Assembly (NCBI RefSeq): GCF_007995245.1
Contig: NZ_VCBA01000004.1
Location: forward strand, 1 to 64,000
Direction of reading: 5' to 3'
Source: Tateyamaria sp. syn59
Lineage (GTDB): Bacteria > Pseudomonadota > Alphaproteobacteria > Rhodobacterales > Rhodobacteraceae
Length of the DNA stretch: 64,000 nt
Positions 9,855 to 18,714 of this stretch are shown piece by piece. The notes beneath the pieces are model-generated. The model made no database searches and was not told the origin of the DNA. It saw only the letters and a list, made by a program, of their open reading frames with translations. The translations under genes were made by a program, and so were the position numbers. Each line of letters opens with the position of its first letter. Position 1 is the first letter of the stretch.

Positions 9855-11111
9855 TCATTTGCGCGGCACACCGCCTGGTGTGGGCAACGGGAACGGGGTG
9901 TTATCAGGCGTCCCGTCCTGTTCTGCTGTATGATTGTGCGCGCGTATCGCGGCACTTAGCGCGCGGTCCGAAAGCGGCGGATCATCAGACCCACCAGCAA
10001 AGCGTTCTTCGTAAAGCGCCCAGGCGCGGGCGGCTGTCCCGACCCGAAGCGCATTGGTCGCTTGTGCGCGCAGGCTGTCTGGATCAAGCGCCACGCGCGC
10101 AGCGGCAGCAAAGGCATATGCACCATCATGCGTGGCCGCGTGCGTTCGCTCCACCGCATCCAGTCGGGCCGTCAGGTCTGACAACGCACCCCCGCCCGCT
10201 TGCGCCGCGCCCAGAAGCGTTCGCACCGCATCACGCGGGGTTGACGCGACGGCTTCGCTGTTGTGTTCGGCGCCGCGGTTCAGAGCACCGCGTTCCATGG
10301 CGACAAGGCTGTCGAGCGCGATCCGCAACATCGCCCCAAATGTGTGCATTGTGTCCTGTGTCAGATCTTCAAGCTCATTGGCTGACAACCCCGCCCCGCG
10401 CAGGAAGGCGACGCCGTCAGGCCCGATGCAACGCTCCTGCTGCGTGCTTTGGCTGACCGCCTTGGCTGCAACCACGTATCCCGTCGCGCGGGATTGGCCG
10501 GAGCGTGCGTCCGCATCAGAGGGCACCGCGTCAGCAGCGTCCATGTCCCAATCATCAGGCAAGAAGGCCCCGCCTGAACGCAAGGTGTCGAGCGGGATGT
10601 CCCGCTCACCTTTTTCCGCAGTCACCTCGGCGCGGTGTTCGAAGCCCCCTAACCGATCCCAATCGGGGCGTTTGGCCGTGCCTTCGCCCGTCAGCCGGGC
10701 AATCCAGTCATCATCAGATCGCGCGGGCACCAGGCTTTCTGCGGTGATACCGCCTGGTGCTACATCGGCGAGGATCGCGCTGATGGTAGGGGCAGCGGTG
10801 GCACGCGCATCGGTCAAGTCCTCACGAAAGCGCGCCGCAATTCGATGCGCGCCTAACCCGATCACGGCGCCATCGGCAACCGAACGCGCCTCACCCGCCG
10901 ACAAGGCCCGTTGATCCAGATGGGCGATACCACGTACGAGAACAATGTTTGCACCGTGACTGTCTGCAGTCACACGCAACTCTCCACCGCCGTCCTTGCC
11001 ACGGGGCGGCAGAGACCACGTGGCGTCCGGAAACGTGCTGAGGGTAAAGGGCTGCCCCGCCTGCACGATACGTCGGTCGCCCGCATCAAGATGTTCGAGC
11101 ACCAACGTCAT
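9855..11111 (-). CDS. tagH: TagH/Fha-type T6SS protein with degenerate FHA domain
   Basis: 418 aa. The C-terminal half (about 230-418) has the T6SS-associated TagH/ImpI pattern (FLRGAGLSANELEDLTQDTM, then GAMLRIALDSLVAMERGAL). The N-terminal about 110 residues should be a forkhead-associated domain. Only scaffold features remain, such as ATWSLPP where an FHA has DWVLPDP and VADGAVIGLGAHRIA near its end. The phosphothreonine-binding GR/S, SxxH and NG positions are not recognisable. It starts 4 nt inside tssG and ends 16 nt before tssK. It probably acts as a phospho-independent scaffold contacted by TagF. Confidence 0.8.
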   Translation of the reverse strand: MTLVLEHLDAGDRRIVQAGQPFTLSTFPDATWSLPPRGKDGGGELRVTADSHGANIVLVRGIAHLDQRALSAGEARSVADGAVIGLGAHRIAARFREDLTDARATAAPTISAILADVAPGGITAESLVPARSDDDWIARLTGEGTAKRPDWDRLGGFEHRAEVTAEKGERDIPLDTLRSGGAFLPDDWDMDAADAVPSDADARSGQSRATGYVVAAKAVSQSTQQERCIGPDGVAFLRGAGLSANELEDLTQDTMHTFGAMLRIALDSLVAMERGALNRGAEHNSEAVASTPRDAVRTLLGAAQAGGGALSDLTARLDAVERTHAATHDGAYAFAAAARVALDPDSLRAQATNALRVGTAARAWALYEERFAGGSDDPPLSDRALSAAIRAHNHTAEQDGTPDNTPFPLPTPGGVPRK

Positions 11112-12088
11112 GCACTCATCGCCTCTCTGCCGTCTATGATGGCTTCAGAACTGTCGCGGGTCGCATCTGCATCCCGTGCCCAGCTGTTCCAACCCAACCG
11201 GGGTTGTGGCCCACTGCCGCCCAGCTGCGTTCGGGGGATGTCACGCCGGTCCAGAACAACCTGGATGTCAAAATCGAGAACAGGTCCAATCGCAAACCGC
11301 ACGAGCTTTGCAAAGTCCTGCAAGCGTGGCTGGCCCAGCTCCAACGACATAAAGTCGGCGTAGCGCACCGGCCCCACGACCAACCGGATCTGCCCGGTAC
11401 GGTCCCGTATCCATGACCCGGTAGTTGCATCCGATCCCAGGCTGCGGCTGCCATCCAAACGGGTCTGTTCCACGTCCGGAACCTGTCGCCAGCGAGGTTG
11501 GAACTGCTTGATCTGGACCGGCAGGCCAAGGTGCCTGCGCGCAATCGCACCAAGCGCCACGGCCGAGCGTGTCCGCCCGGCAAGCAGACCCGCATGCACA
11601 AGCGTCGCGTCTTGCGTCAACGGGGCGCGCGCCTCTAGTCCCGGCGTTGCAAGGCCAATCAGAGCATGGAGCGCAGTGAGCACCTGGTTGGCTCGGCGCG
11701 GTGTCCATTGCAGCAACACCGGTAGATCATATCTTGCCGCAGCTCGGGCAAACAGGATTGCCAGCCGAGCCGAAAACAGGTCAAGAAAGGCACTCAGACC
11801 TCCGGCACGGCGCCGACGGTCCGCAGCCGCCAATTCAGTCCAGGCCGGCGGAAGCGGCGACAGCGGACCGACAAGCCCGGCAAAGCTCGCTTCGATCCTT
11901 ATCTCCCTCGCATCCGCGGAAATGCGCGTGATGGCCGTCGGTGCCAGCGTACCGGTCGGGGGCGCAGTGATCTGCAACGGCACGCCCCGTCGCTTTGCTT
12001 CTTTTTGCGCCAACCTGAGCGCCGTGAGGGGCTCAAAGACATGCGGCTCCTGACACAGACGATCAAAAAGTGGATTCGCGGACACCAT
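11108..12088 (-). CDS. tssG: T6SS baseplate protein TssG
   Basis: 326 aa, typical for TssG (ImpH/VasB), a wedge component of the T6SS baseplate that assembles with TssE, TssF and TssK. The N-terminus NPLFDRLCQEPHVFEPLTA and the internal GLVGPLSPLPPAWTE are the family pattern (usual F/YGLxGPxGxLP). The C-terminal part contains the LGxxxxxGxxIxD-like SLGSDATTGSWIRDR followed by RLVVGP. ATG at 12088, one base after the tssF stop; the 3' end overlaps tagH by 4 nt. Confidence 0.94.
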   Translation of the reverse strand: MVSANPLFDRLCQEPHVFEPLTALRLAQKEAKRRGVPLQITAPPTGTLAPTAITRISADAREIRIEASFAGLVGPLSPLPPAWTELAAADRRRRAGGLSAFLDLFSARLAILFARAAARYDLPVLLQWTPRRANQVLTALHALIGLATPGLEARAPLTQDATLVHAGLLAGRTRSAVALGAIARRHLGLPVQIKQFQPRWRQVPDVEQTRLDGSRSLGSDATTGSWIRDRTGQIRLVVGPVRYADFMSLELGQPRLQDFAKLVRFAIGPVLDFDIQVVLDRRDIPRTQLGGSGPQPRLGWNSWARDADATRDSSEAIIDGREAMSA

Positions 12089-12089
12089 G

Positions 12090-13865
12090 TTAGATCAAAG
12101 CCCCCTCGCCGGAGCGTGCCGGGAAATGCGCAAGCGTATCGAGCCGGTTCTTCAGCCGGACATGCAGTCTGGTGAAGGTGTTGAGCGTTGTGTAGCACCC
12201 AAAGAAACGGTCGAGCACCGAGGCAAACACAACCGCTTGCCCTACCGAAATACGGTTGTCATCAAATGTCAGCGTAATGTCCGTGCCCGTCACGTTCACG
12301 CCCTCGATCCGCGCAAGCCCCGTCGTGCTGTCGACACTGTCGATGGCATCGATCATCTGCGTGAACTCGGGTCCGTCACCGGGATCGTAAAGGCGTAAGA
12401 TCTCGCGCAGCGTGGCGGCTCCGCCCGATTGCACGGACAGGTGGTTTAAGGACAGGTGCGACATCAACTGCCAAGCTCTGTCATCGTCCGACGCAGGCGC
12501 ACGTGGCGGCGTCGGTGCACGCAGGCAGGTGACACCGGTCACGTGGTCGATGGGCGAGGACAGGGTGAGCCGGGGTTGACCCCCGCCAAAGGGCAGTTTG
12601 CGTGACAGCGTGCCGTTGGTCGCCAGAATATCCACACCAGCCGTCCCGGCATCACAGGTTGCGTCGACGCCGCGCCTATCCACGAACGCGAGTGTCGTTC
12701 GACCAAGGTGCCCGTCATCTTCCGGCGCGTGGCGACGCAGATGCCAATAGACCTCGCCCGCCCGGCGGTCCGTCAATCGATGAAACAACGGGGGTGCAAT
12801 CTGGGTTGTGCCATCCGCTGCAGCGATGGTGACGCCTGTCACCGAATGCACCGCGCGCGTTTGCGGGCGCCGTGCGTCAGCAGCCAGCGGGTACGTTGTG
12901 CGGCTGCCATCAAGGGCAACCGGTTCCGCGCGCGCTGGGAACAGGTTCACGGCGGGTGTGGCATGCAAGGTGATCGACCCTGGCCCGACACGCGCCAGGG
13001 TGTCGTCCAGCGGACGGTCAAAAAAGAGATAGACGTCCAGCCTATCAGTTTCCCTCAAGGGGCCGAGGTCGATGTCGAAAAACAGGAATTTTTCAGGCAG
13101 TGCCGCAAACTCAGACAAGGTGCGGTAGCCTGCAAAACTGCCTTCGGGCCAGGGTGTCAAAGCCGTGTCTGCGTCAAAGCCCACCGGCCTTACGGATGTC
13201 GCAGGCATGCGGCGTGCGTCGGGGTCTGATGCATGGGCTGCCAGCGTTACCCCCAAAGTTGATTGCAACATCAACCGCGCCAACCCTTGCGCCTGCGCTG
13301 TCGGTCCGGACAGGAAAAGACGCAAGCGATCCAGCCCCATCTCGCGCAGTGGGACCGCGCCCATCGGTTCCACGGTGATGCGCAGACAGGCAGCCGCACC
13401 AGCTGGCGCAGGTGGCGCCTCAAAGGGCCGAGCGCGCAAACGTGTTTCGGTCAGCCGGATCGGAGCAAGGTCCACAATCTGGGTCGTCACAAATCGAACA
13501 CGGTCACCGTCAATGGGTTCGGAGACCACCTCTGTTCCGCGCCCGACAGGCAACACGCCGTCCAGTGCCGGATCAGGAGACAGCGACAGGACGGTAAAGG
13601 CGGGCTGCGGTGCCAGATAGTGCGGGTAAAGCGTCTCCAGCAATCCATCCGTCAACTCTGGCAGACCATCCTCAAGCTTTTGACGCACGCGCGCAGCGGT
13701 ATAGGAAAAAGACTGGATCAGCCGCTCGATATTCGGGTCATCCGCGGCATCACTCGACAAACGCAGACGTGCTGCAATCTTGGGATGCGCTGCGGCGAAC
13801 CGGGCCGCGCGCTGCCGCAACGCCTCAAGCTCTGAGTTGTAAAAATCGAGAAATCTGTCAGCCAT
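12090..13865 (-). CDS. tssF: T6SS baseplate protein TssF
   Basis: 591 aa, usual size for TssF (ImpG/VasA), the other large wedge subunit of the baseplate. The N-terminus FLDFYNSELEALRQRAARFA is diagnostic, followed by HPKIAARLRLSSDAADDPNIERL and FSYTAARVRQKLEDGLPEL. ATG at 13865 lies inside the end of tssE (8 nt overlap), which suggests translational coupling. Nothing is missing relative to the family. Confidence 0.95.
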   Translation of the reverse strand: MADRFLDFYNSELEALRQRAARFAAAHPKIAARLRLSSDAADDPNIERLIQSFSYTAARVRQKLEDGLPELTDGLLETLYPHYLAPQPAFTVLSLSPDPALDGVLPVGRGTEVVSEPIDGDRVRFVTTQIVDLAPIRLTETRLRARPFEAPPAPAGAAACLRITVEPMGAVPLREMGLDRLRLFLSGPTAQAQGLARLMLQSTLGVTLAAHASDPDARRMPATSVRPVGFDADTALTPWPEGSFAGYRTLSEFAALPEKFLFFDIDLGPLRETDRLDVYLFFDRPLDDTLARVGPGSITLHATPAVNLFPARAEPVALDGSRTTYPLAADARRPQTRAVHSVTGVTIAAADGTTQIAPPLFHRLTDRRAGEVYWHLRRHAPEDDGHLGRTTLAFVDRRGVDATCDAGTAGVDILATNGTLSRKLPFGGGQPRLTLSSPIDHVTGVTCLRAPTPPRAPASDDDRAWQLMSHLSLNHLSVQSGGAATLREILRLYDPGDGPEFTQMIDAIDSVDSTTGLARIEGVNVTGTDITLTFDDNRISVGQAVVFASVLDRFFGCYTTLNTFTRLHVRLKNRLDTLAHFPARSGEGALI

Positions 13866-14400
13866 AGCGCCCGCCCCTCGCCGCTCCGCCCCCTATTGCG
13901 GCATCGCTGACGCTGAAGCGTCCGGCCACCGGGTCCATTGCCGTTTCGAATACGACCGGCGGCAACCCAGGGCGCGCCACGTGCCGCGCCTTGATCCGCA
14001 ATCTCAAATGACGGCGTGACGGTATCGGGTCCGACGCAAGGTCCACGGTCAGATCAACCAACCGGGGCTCAAACTTCTCGATCCGTTTGCGGATCTCTTC
14101 GCAGAATGCGGCGCGCTGTGCCTGGGTCACCAACTCGGCTGAAAAGAAATCGCCCGTCCCGTAGCTCAGCGCACTGTCGCTCAGCGCATCCAGATGCGGC
14201 GGCAAATGTCGCGGGACAGTACGGGTGTTTAACAGCATTTCAAGGTCCCTGCGCAGCGCCGCGCGCAGACCGGCAATCGTTTCGGCCTCTGTCATTGCGG
14301 GGTCTTCCGACAGATCGGGATCAAGGTCGATCAAGCGATCAAGCAGGGCCGGTGCGACCCGCCTCTTGTGCGCCGTCGCATGTCGCCTCCCATCAGTCAT
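13858..14400 (-). CDS. tssE: T6SS baseplate protein TssE (gp25-like)
   Basis: 180 aa from the ATG at 14400, which overlaps the tagJ stop by 8 nt; a longer frame from 14475 adds an unrelated tail. TssE is homologous to phage T4 gp25 and nucleates sheath assembly. Seen here: RRVAPALLDRLIDLDPD at the start, GLRAALRRDLEMLLNTR (family LRxxVxRDLxxLLNTR), then LPPHLDALSDSALSYGTGDF. It ends with a glycine-rich tail. It sits between tagJ and tssF. Confidence 0.93.
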   Translation of the reverse strand: MTDGRRHATAHKRRVAPALLDRLIDLDPDLSEDPAMTEAETIAGLRAALRRDLEMLLNTRTVPRHLPPHLDALSDSALSYGTGDFFSAELVTQAQRAAFCEEIRKRIEKFEPRLVDLTVDLASDPIPSRRHLRLRIKARHVARPGLPPVVFETAMDPVAGRFSVSDAAIGGGAARGGRYG

Positions 14401-15181
14401 TGAACACCACCGTCGCAGGGTCCAGCAGCCCGCCAAGCGTGTCGTTAAACACGAAGGATCGTTGCCCATATGCACGGGTCAGGCCGGGGGTCAGTTCCGA
14501 GAACTCGGTGATCCGTCCCAGTCTTTCGGCCTCCGTACGTGGCGCGTCATAGATCGCGACCAGCCGCAGGTCGCCGGTCGATCCATCGCGCAAGGCAACG
14601 CGCGCTCGCCGTGCCAGCACATCGAACGGGGCAACAATCGCTTGAAAATCGATCCTTTTGACCCGAGCGAGGTCGATCCAGAGATAGAACCCACCGGGCG
14701 TCAGCGCCTCTACCGCATGTGGTAGACGGTCATCGACATCACGCAAGTCTTCGACCTCAACGTCGTCCCAAACGGCAGGACGGGGCGCGCGGATGTCTTC
14801 CAATTTCCCGGCCAGCGCGGACGCCTCGATCAAGTCCCCTGCCCGCACCGCAACATGCAGTGCCATGGCGGCCGCATCGGCCGACGTCGGTTCACCGGGA
14901 AAGTCCGGTGCTGCCCCACCCTGCCACCATGCATCACGGGCATGCAAAGCCCGCAGGTACTGGCGAAATTCAGACAACGCCGTCGCACGTTTAACGTCCT
15001 GCGCCTGTGCCATTTTGGCGTGGGTTTCCGCCCGTTCCAAATCCCCCGACACGGCCAGCAACTGCGCCAGCGTGACCCGCAGATCGGTGTCCTGAGGCGT
15101 GGATTTGATGCCCGATACGGCAGCATCCACAGCCTCTGACACGGCGTCCTGATGCAGCAATTCGCGAACTGAAAGTCTCAC
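14393..15181 (-). CDS. tagJ: T6SS accessory protein TagJ (ImpE/SciE)
   Basis: 262 aa ImpE-family protein. In other bacteria TagJ binds sheath subunit TssB and/or ClpV and tunes sheath turnover. The N-terminal half is TPR-like (VTLAQLLAVSGDLERAETH). The C-terminal half has the family segment GGFYLWIDLARVKRIDF and ends with LGGLLDPATVVF. The GTG start at 15181 overlaps the stop of the upstream sheath gene as GTGA. It lies directly between the second sheath gene and tssE. Confidence 0.9.
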   Translation of the reverse strand: MRLSVRELLHQDAVSEAVDAAVSGIKSTPQDTDLRVTLAQLLAVSGDLERAETHAKMAQAQDVKRATALSEFRQYLRALHARDAWWQGGAAPDFPGEPTSADAAAMALHVAVRAGDLIEASALAGKLEDIRAPRPAVWDDVEVEDLRDVDDRLPHAVEALTPGGFYLWIDLARVKRIDFQAIVAPFDVLARRARVALRDGSTGDLRLVAIYDAPRTEAERLGRITEFSELTPGLTRAYGQRSFVFNDTLGGLLDPATVVFND

Positions 15182-16602
15182 GCGATGTTCCTTTCCATGC
15201 CAGCCGGAGCCTCGGAGACGAGATGAAAGCTGGTCGAAATGTCGTCGAGTTGAAAATGCGGTTGCAGCCGGATCGTGGCGGCATATGCGCCCGGTCGTCC
15301 CGGCAGGGGTGCGACCGTTACGGACGCGTTGCGCAGCGGATACTCCGCCTTGAGGGCCGCATCAGCATCCTCGTTGCCCAGGCAATGGGCCCGCAACCAG
15401 TCGTTCAGGCCTTTTTCAATTGCCTCAGGTGGCGCGACCGAACCGATTTCGTCCCGCATCAGGACTTTGAGGTAGTGGGCAAAGCGCGACGTGCAGAGGA
15501 CGTATTGCAGCATGGCCGAGATGCGCGCGTTTTCGGTTGCGATCCCGGTGTCGAAACGGTTGGGCTGATGCAGCGATGGATTGGCGTTGAAAACAGCCGT
15601 TTCACTCAGTGGCAGCGTGCTGAGCGGTATGACACCGCGCGCGATCAACGCGTCCTCTTGCGTGGCTGTAAGGCGCAACGTTGCGGGGGGCTGGCGGGAC
15701 AAGCCATGACGGTCCACATCCAGATCATGGCCGGGCCAGTTCGGAACGGTGCCACCGCCCTTCGCGTCATCTTCGGCACCACGAATGGCGGCAAACCACC
15801 CGGACCGCAGGTAGGCCGCCATGACAGTCGCCGCGAAGCCAAAGGCGCCGTTCACTGTCAGTGGCACACGTCGGTCCTCGTCAAAGGTAAAGCCATCCGC
15901 GCGTTCCGGTGACAGCCGGGTTCGCGGTGCACGGATGACAAGATCGGGCGCCACAAGCCCCAGAAAGCGGGTATCCTCCTGCTTGCGAAGCGCGGCCCAT
16001 CGCATGGCTTGCACCTCTTCTCCACGCCCGGGGCGACGTTCGGACAAATCGGTGTGCGGCGCGATCCGGTCAAACGCCTCAACACCCAGCAGGTCGGCAG
16101 CAGCGCCCAACACGATTGGGCAAAAGGCGGCGGCACCGACCGCAGCCAAGCGCGCAAGGGTTTCTACCTGGTCACCACGTGTGCGGTCCGTAGCCGACGA
16201 TACAGCATAGTCACCGACGATCAGACCGAATGGCACGCCGCCCGGCATCCCAAACTCGGCGTCATGCACAAGCCGGTGCATGTGGGACTGGTCAAATTCC
16301 ACCGCACGGTCCAGATCGCGTACCAATTCCGGCCAGGCGACATCCAGCACACGCACCACGACCTGCCCGTCAGAGCCCGCATGCGTGACCAAGCGCGCAA
16401 GCGCGCGCCAGCGGGCTTCCAACGCACGAACCTCTGGTGCGCCAAGAATCGCGTTAACCTGACGTGTCAGGGCAGCGTCAATCGCAGAAATGAGCCTGTC
16501 CACCCGCGCCGCAACATGCGCTGCAGTCGCGTCCGGCTCATCAAACAACGCCGCCCCGGCATCACCCACGCGAGGCGGGGCGATGACGGTAGCGTCTGTC
16601 AT
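15178..16602 (-). CDS. second TssC-like T6SS sheath large-subunit paralogue
   Basis: 474 aa from the ATG at 16602 (GGAGAAA 9 nt upstream, one base after the tssC stop); a longer frame overlaps tssC. It is clearly homologous to TssC along its length: AVEFDQSHMHRLVHDAEFG, GMPGGVPFGLIVGDY, GWFAAIRGAED and TSRFAHYLKVLMRDEIGS match segments of the neighbouring tssC. Overall it is divergent. The conserved NYCWMNAAYA region is altered to NGAFGFAATVMA and the middle is rewritten. Agrobacterium carries two such genes (TssC40/TssC41). It may form minor sheath, baseplate-proximal or regulatory subunits. Confidence 0.88.
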   Translation of the reverse strand: MTDATVIAPPRVGDAGAALFDEPDATAAHVAARVDRLISAIDAALTRQVNAILGAPEVRALEARWRALARLVTHAGSDGQVVVRVLDVAWPELVRDLDRAVEFDQSHMHRLVHDAEFGMPGGVPFGLIVGDYAVSSATDRTRGDQVETLARLAAVGAAAFCPIVLGAAADLLGVEAFDRIAPHTDLSERRPGRGEEVQAMRWAALRKQEDTRFLGLVAPDLVIRAPRTRLSPERADGFTFDEDRRVPLTVNGAFGFAATVMAAYLRSGWFAAIRGAEDDAKGGGTVPNWPGHDLDVDRHGLSRQPPATLRLTATQEDALIARGVIPLSTLPLSETAVFNANPSLHQPNRFDTGIATENARISAMLQYVLCTSRFAHYLKVLMRDEIGSVAPPEAIEKGLNDWLRAHCLGNEDADAALKAEYPLRNASVTVAPLPGRPGAYAATIRLQPHFQLDDISTSFHLVSEAPAGMERNIA

Positions 16603-16603
16603 G

Positions 16604-18082
16604 TCACTGTTTCTCCGGGATCCGCGCAACCATCCGCAGCGATGTGGTCAGCTCTTCCATCTGCAGCCAGGGCCGCAGCCATGCGACCGCATTGTAGCTG
16701 CCCGGTTTGCCCGGGATTTCCTCGACCGAAACGCGCGCATCGCGAAGTGGATAGGCCGCCCGCATCTCTGGGCCGGCATCGTCATTAGCGTTCACGTAGT
16801 TGTTGATCCAGCGATTCAGCCAGGCTTCGCAATCCTCGGGCTCCATAAAGGATCCAATCTTGTCGCGCCCAATGACCTTGAGGTAATGCGCAAAGCGCGA
16901 TGTCGCCATCATGTACGGCAGTCTGGATGAAATCGCAGCGTTTGCCGTGGCCTCGGGCCGGTCGTACTTCTCTGGCTTGTGGGTGGTCTGTGCGCCAAAG
17001 AACACGGCGTAATCGTGGTTCTTGTAGTAGCACAGCGGAAGGAAACCCATCGCGCCCAGCTCGGCGTCGCGTCGGTCTGTGATTGCGATTTCAGTTGGAC
17101 ACTTGATGTCCGTATCGCCCCCGTCCGTCGAGAAAAGGTGCATGGGCAGTCCATCGACCTTGCCGCCGTTTTCAGCCCCACGGATGGCCGTGCACCATCC
17201 GGTTTGATTGAACGCCTCGGTCAGACTTGCCGCCATCGCATAGGCCGCGTTCATCCAGCAGTAATTGTTGTGCGGAATGCGGTCGCCTTCGTAGGACGCA
17301 GCCTCGTCATAACTGAATTCGTCGATGGTGCGTGTGGTCGGACCGTAGGGCATACGGGCAAGCACGCGCGGCATGGTCAGTGTTGCAAAACGGCTTTCGT
17401 CCGACGCGCGGAAATTCCGCCATTTCGAGTATTCCGACGCATCGAAGATCTTTGACAGATCGCGCGGCTTTGCCAGCTCGGTATAGTCGTCAAACCCAAA
17501 GAGCTGCGGGGCCGCTGCCGAAATAAACGGCGCAAACGCGGCCGCTGACACCTGGCTGATGCCCTGCAGACATTCGAGATCTTCGAAGCTGTTGTCGAAC
17601 TCAAAGTCACCGATCATTGCGCCCAGCGGTTCACCACCCGGCGTGCCGAACTCGTCCTCGTAGATGGACTTGAACAGGCGGGACTGGTCAAATTCCACCG
17701 CCTTGGCCAAATCGCGTCCAATCTCTGTCTTGGAAGCATTGAGCACTCTGATCTTCAGATTGGCAGAGGTGTTCGAGTTCTGCACAAGATGCCACAGGCC
17801 GCGCCACGATCCCTCCAGCTTGGAAAACTCCGGGCTGTGCATGATCGCCGCCAGTTGAACTGAGATTTTCTCGTCCAGCGCATCGATCGCCTTGGTCAAC
17901 GTAATCGTCAGGTTCCGATTGTAGCTGACGGTTCCATCCAACGCGGCGTCAGTGAGCGTCTTGAGCAGTTCCTTGGTGCGGTCCGGTTCGGTCTGCCGCG
18001 TCGCGCCAATCACGCTGTCGAGCAGTGACTGGTTTTCAACGGCTTCGGCTGCGCCCGCTTCGGTTTGAAATTCTGTACCCAT
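16604..18082 (-). CDS. tssC: T6SS contractile sheath large subunit TssC
   Basis: 492 aa, the canonical TssC (VipB) that with TssB builds the contractile sheath in the cytoplasm. Conserved blocks include AVEFDQSRLFKSIYEDEFG, GTPGGEPLGAMIGDFEF, NNYCWMNAAYAMAASL and GWCTAIRGAENGGKVDGLP. The start codon overlaps the tssB stop by one base (TAATG), as expected for the TssBC pair. It is the closer match to family consensus of the two tssC-type genes. Confidence 0.97.
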   Translation of the reverse strand: MGTEFQTEAGAAEAVENQSLLDSVIGATRQTEPDRTKELLKTLTDAALDGTVSYNRNLTITLTKAIDALDEKISVQLAAIMHSPEFSKLEGSWRGLWHLVQNSNTSANLKIRVLNASKTEIGRDLAKAVEFDQSRLFKSIYEDEFGTPGGEPLGAMIGDFEFDNSFEDLECLQGISQVSAAAFAPFISAAAPQLFGFDDYTELAKPRDLSKIFDASEYSKWRNFRASDESRFATLTMPRVLARMPYGPTTRTIDEFSYDEAASYEGDRIPHNNYCWMNAAYAMAASLTEAFNQTGWCTAIRGAENGGKVDGLPMHLFSTDGGDTDIKCPTEIAITDRRDAELGAMGFLPLCYYKNHDYAVFFGAQTTHKPEKYDRPEATANAAISSRLPYMMATSRFAHYLKVIGRDKIGSFMEPEDCEAWLNRWINNYVNANDDAGPEMRAAYPLRDARVSVEEIPGKPGSYNAVAWLRPWLQMEELTTSLRMVARIPEKQ

Positions 18083-18597
18083 TACTTATCCCCTTGTTCT
18101 GCGGTTTGCGCTTGAAGCTGATCGACCACGTCCTTGATGGCCGCGTCGTCTTGCAGAAGTTTCTCAAGCAACGTTTCAAGTTCTTCGGAGCGGTCGGCTT
18201 TGGACAGCAGATCGCGCAGTTGATTGCGGCTTTCGAGCAGGCTGTTCAAAGCGGGCACCTGGCTGACCACCTGCGCCGGTTCAAAATCTTCGAGACGGGA
18301 GAAGGACAATTGAACCTTCATCTCTTCGTCTGCATCGCTGAGCGTATTTTCGACCCGGAAGTTCAGGCCAGGCGTCATCTTTGCCATCACATCATCGAAG
18401 TTATCCTTGTCGATCTGGACAAATTTGCGCTCGCCAAACGGCTTCAGCTTTTCTGTAGGATCGCCGGAAAAGTCGCCCAGAACGCCGACCACGAAGGGCA
18501 ATTCCTTTTCGACCATCGTGCCTTCTGTTTCGATCTCGTATTTGATGTGGACGCGCGGTTTGCGCACCTTGTCGAGTTTGTCGTGAATACTTGCCAT
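18082..18597 (-). CDS. tssB: T6SS contractile sheath small subunit TssB
   Basis: 171 aa, usual TssB (VipA) length. Family blocks: SIHDKLDKVRKPRVHIKYE, then ELPFVVGVLGDFSG and ERKFVQIDKDNFDDVMAKM. A strong AAGGAGG precedes the ATG at 18597. It is followed immediately by tssC. The 117-bp gap from tssA contains a GCGTGATCACGC palindrome (18676-18687) and a small GGCGG/CCGCC hairpin (18688-18702) that might adjust expression between tssA and tssB. Confidence 0.97.
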   Translation of the reverse strand: MASIHDKLDKVRKPRVHIKYEIETEGTMVEKELPFVVGVLGDFSGDPTEKLKPFGERKFVQIDKDNFDDVMAKMTPGLNFRVENTLSDADEEMKVQLSFSRLEDFEPAQVVSQVPALNSLLESRNQLRDLLSKADRSEELETLLEKLLQDDAAIKDVVDQLQAQTAEQGDK

Positions 18598-18714
18598 TTT
18601 TTGGCCTCCTTAAATTCGGGTGTTGTTTCGAGGTTGAGCTGCATCTGCAGTTGAAATGCGTTTCGCGGATGTGTTGCGTGATCACGCGGCGGAGGTGCCG
18701 CCAGTTGTTTCGGG

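Noticed and set aside
9839-9955. N-terminal extension of TssK to 9955
   Set aside because: Adds about 39 basic residues unlike TssK proteins, overlaps tagH, and a GTG with a good ribosome site lies at 9838.
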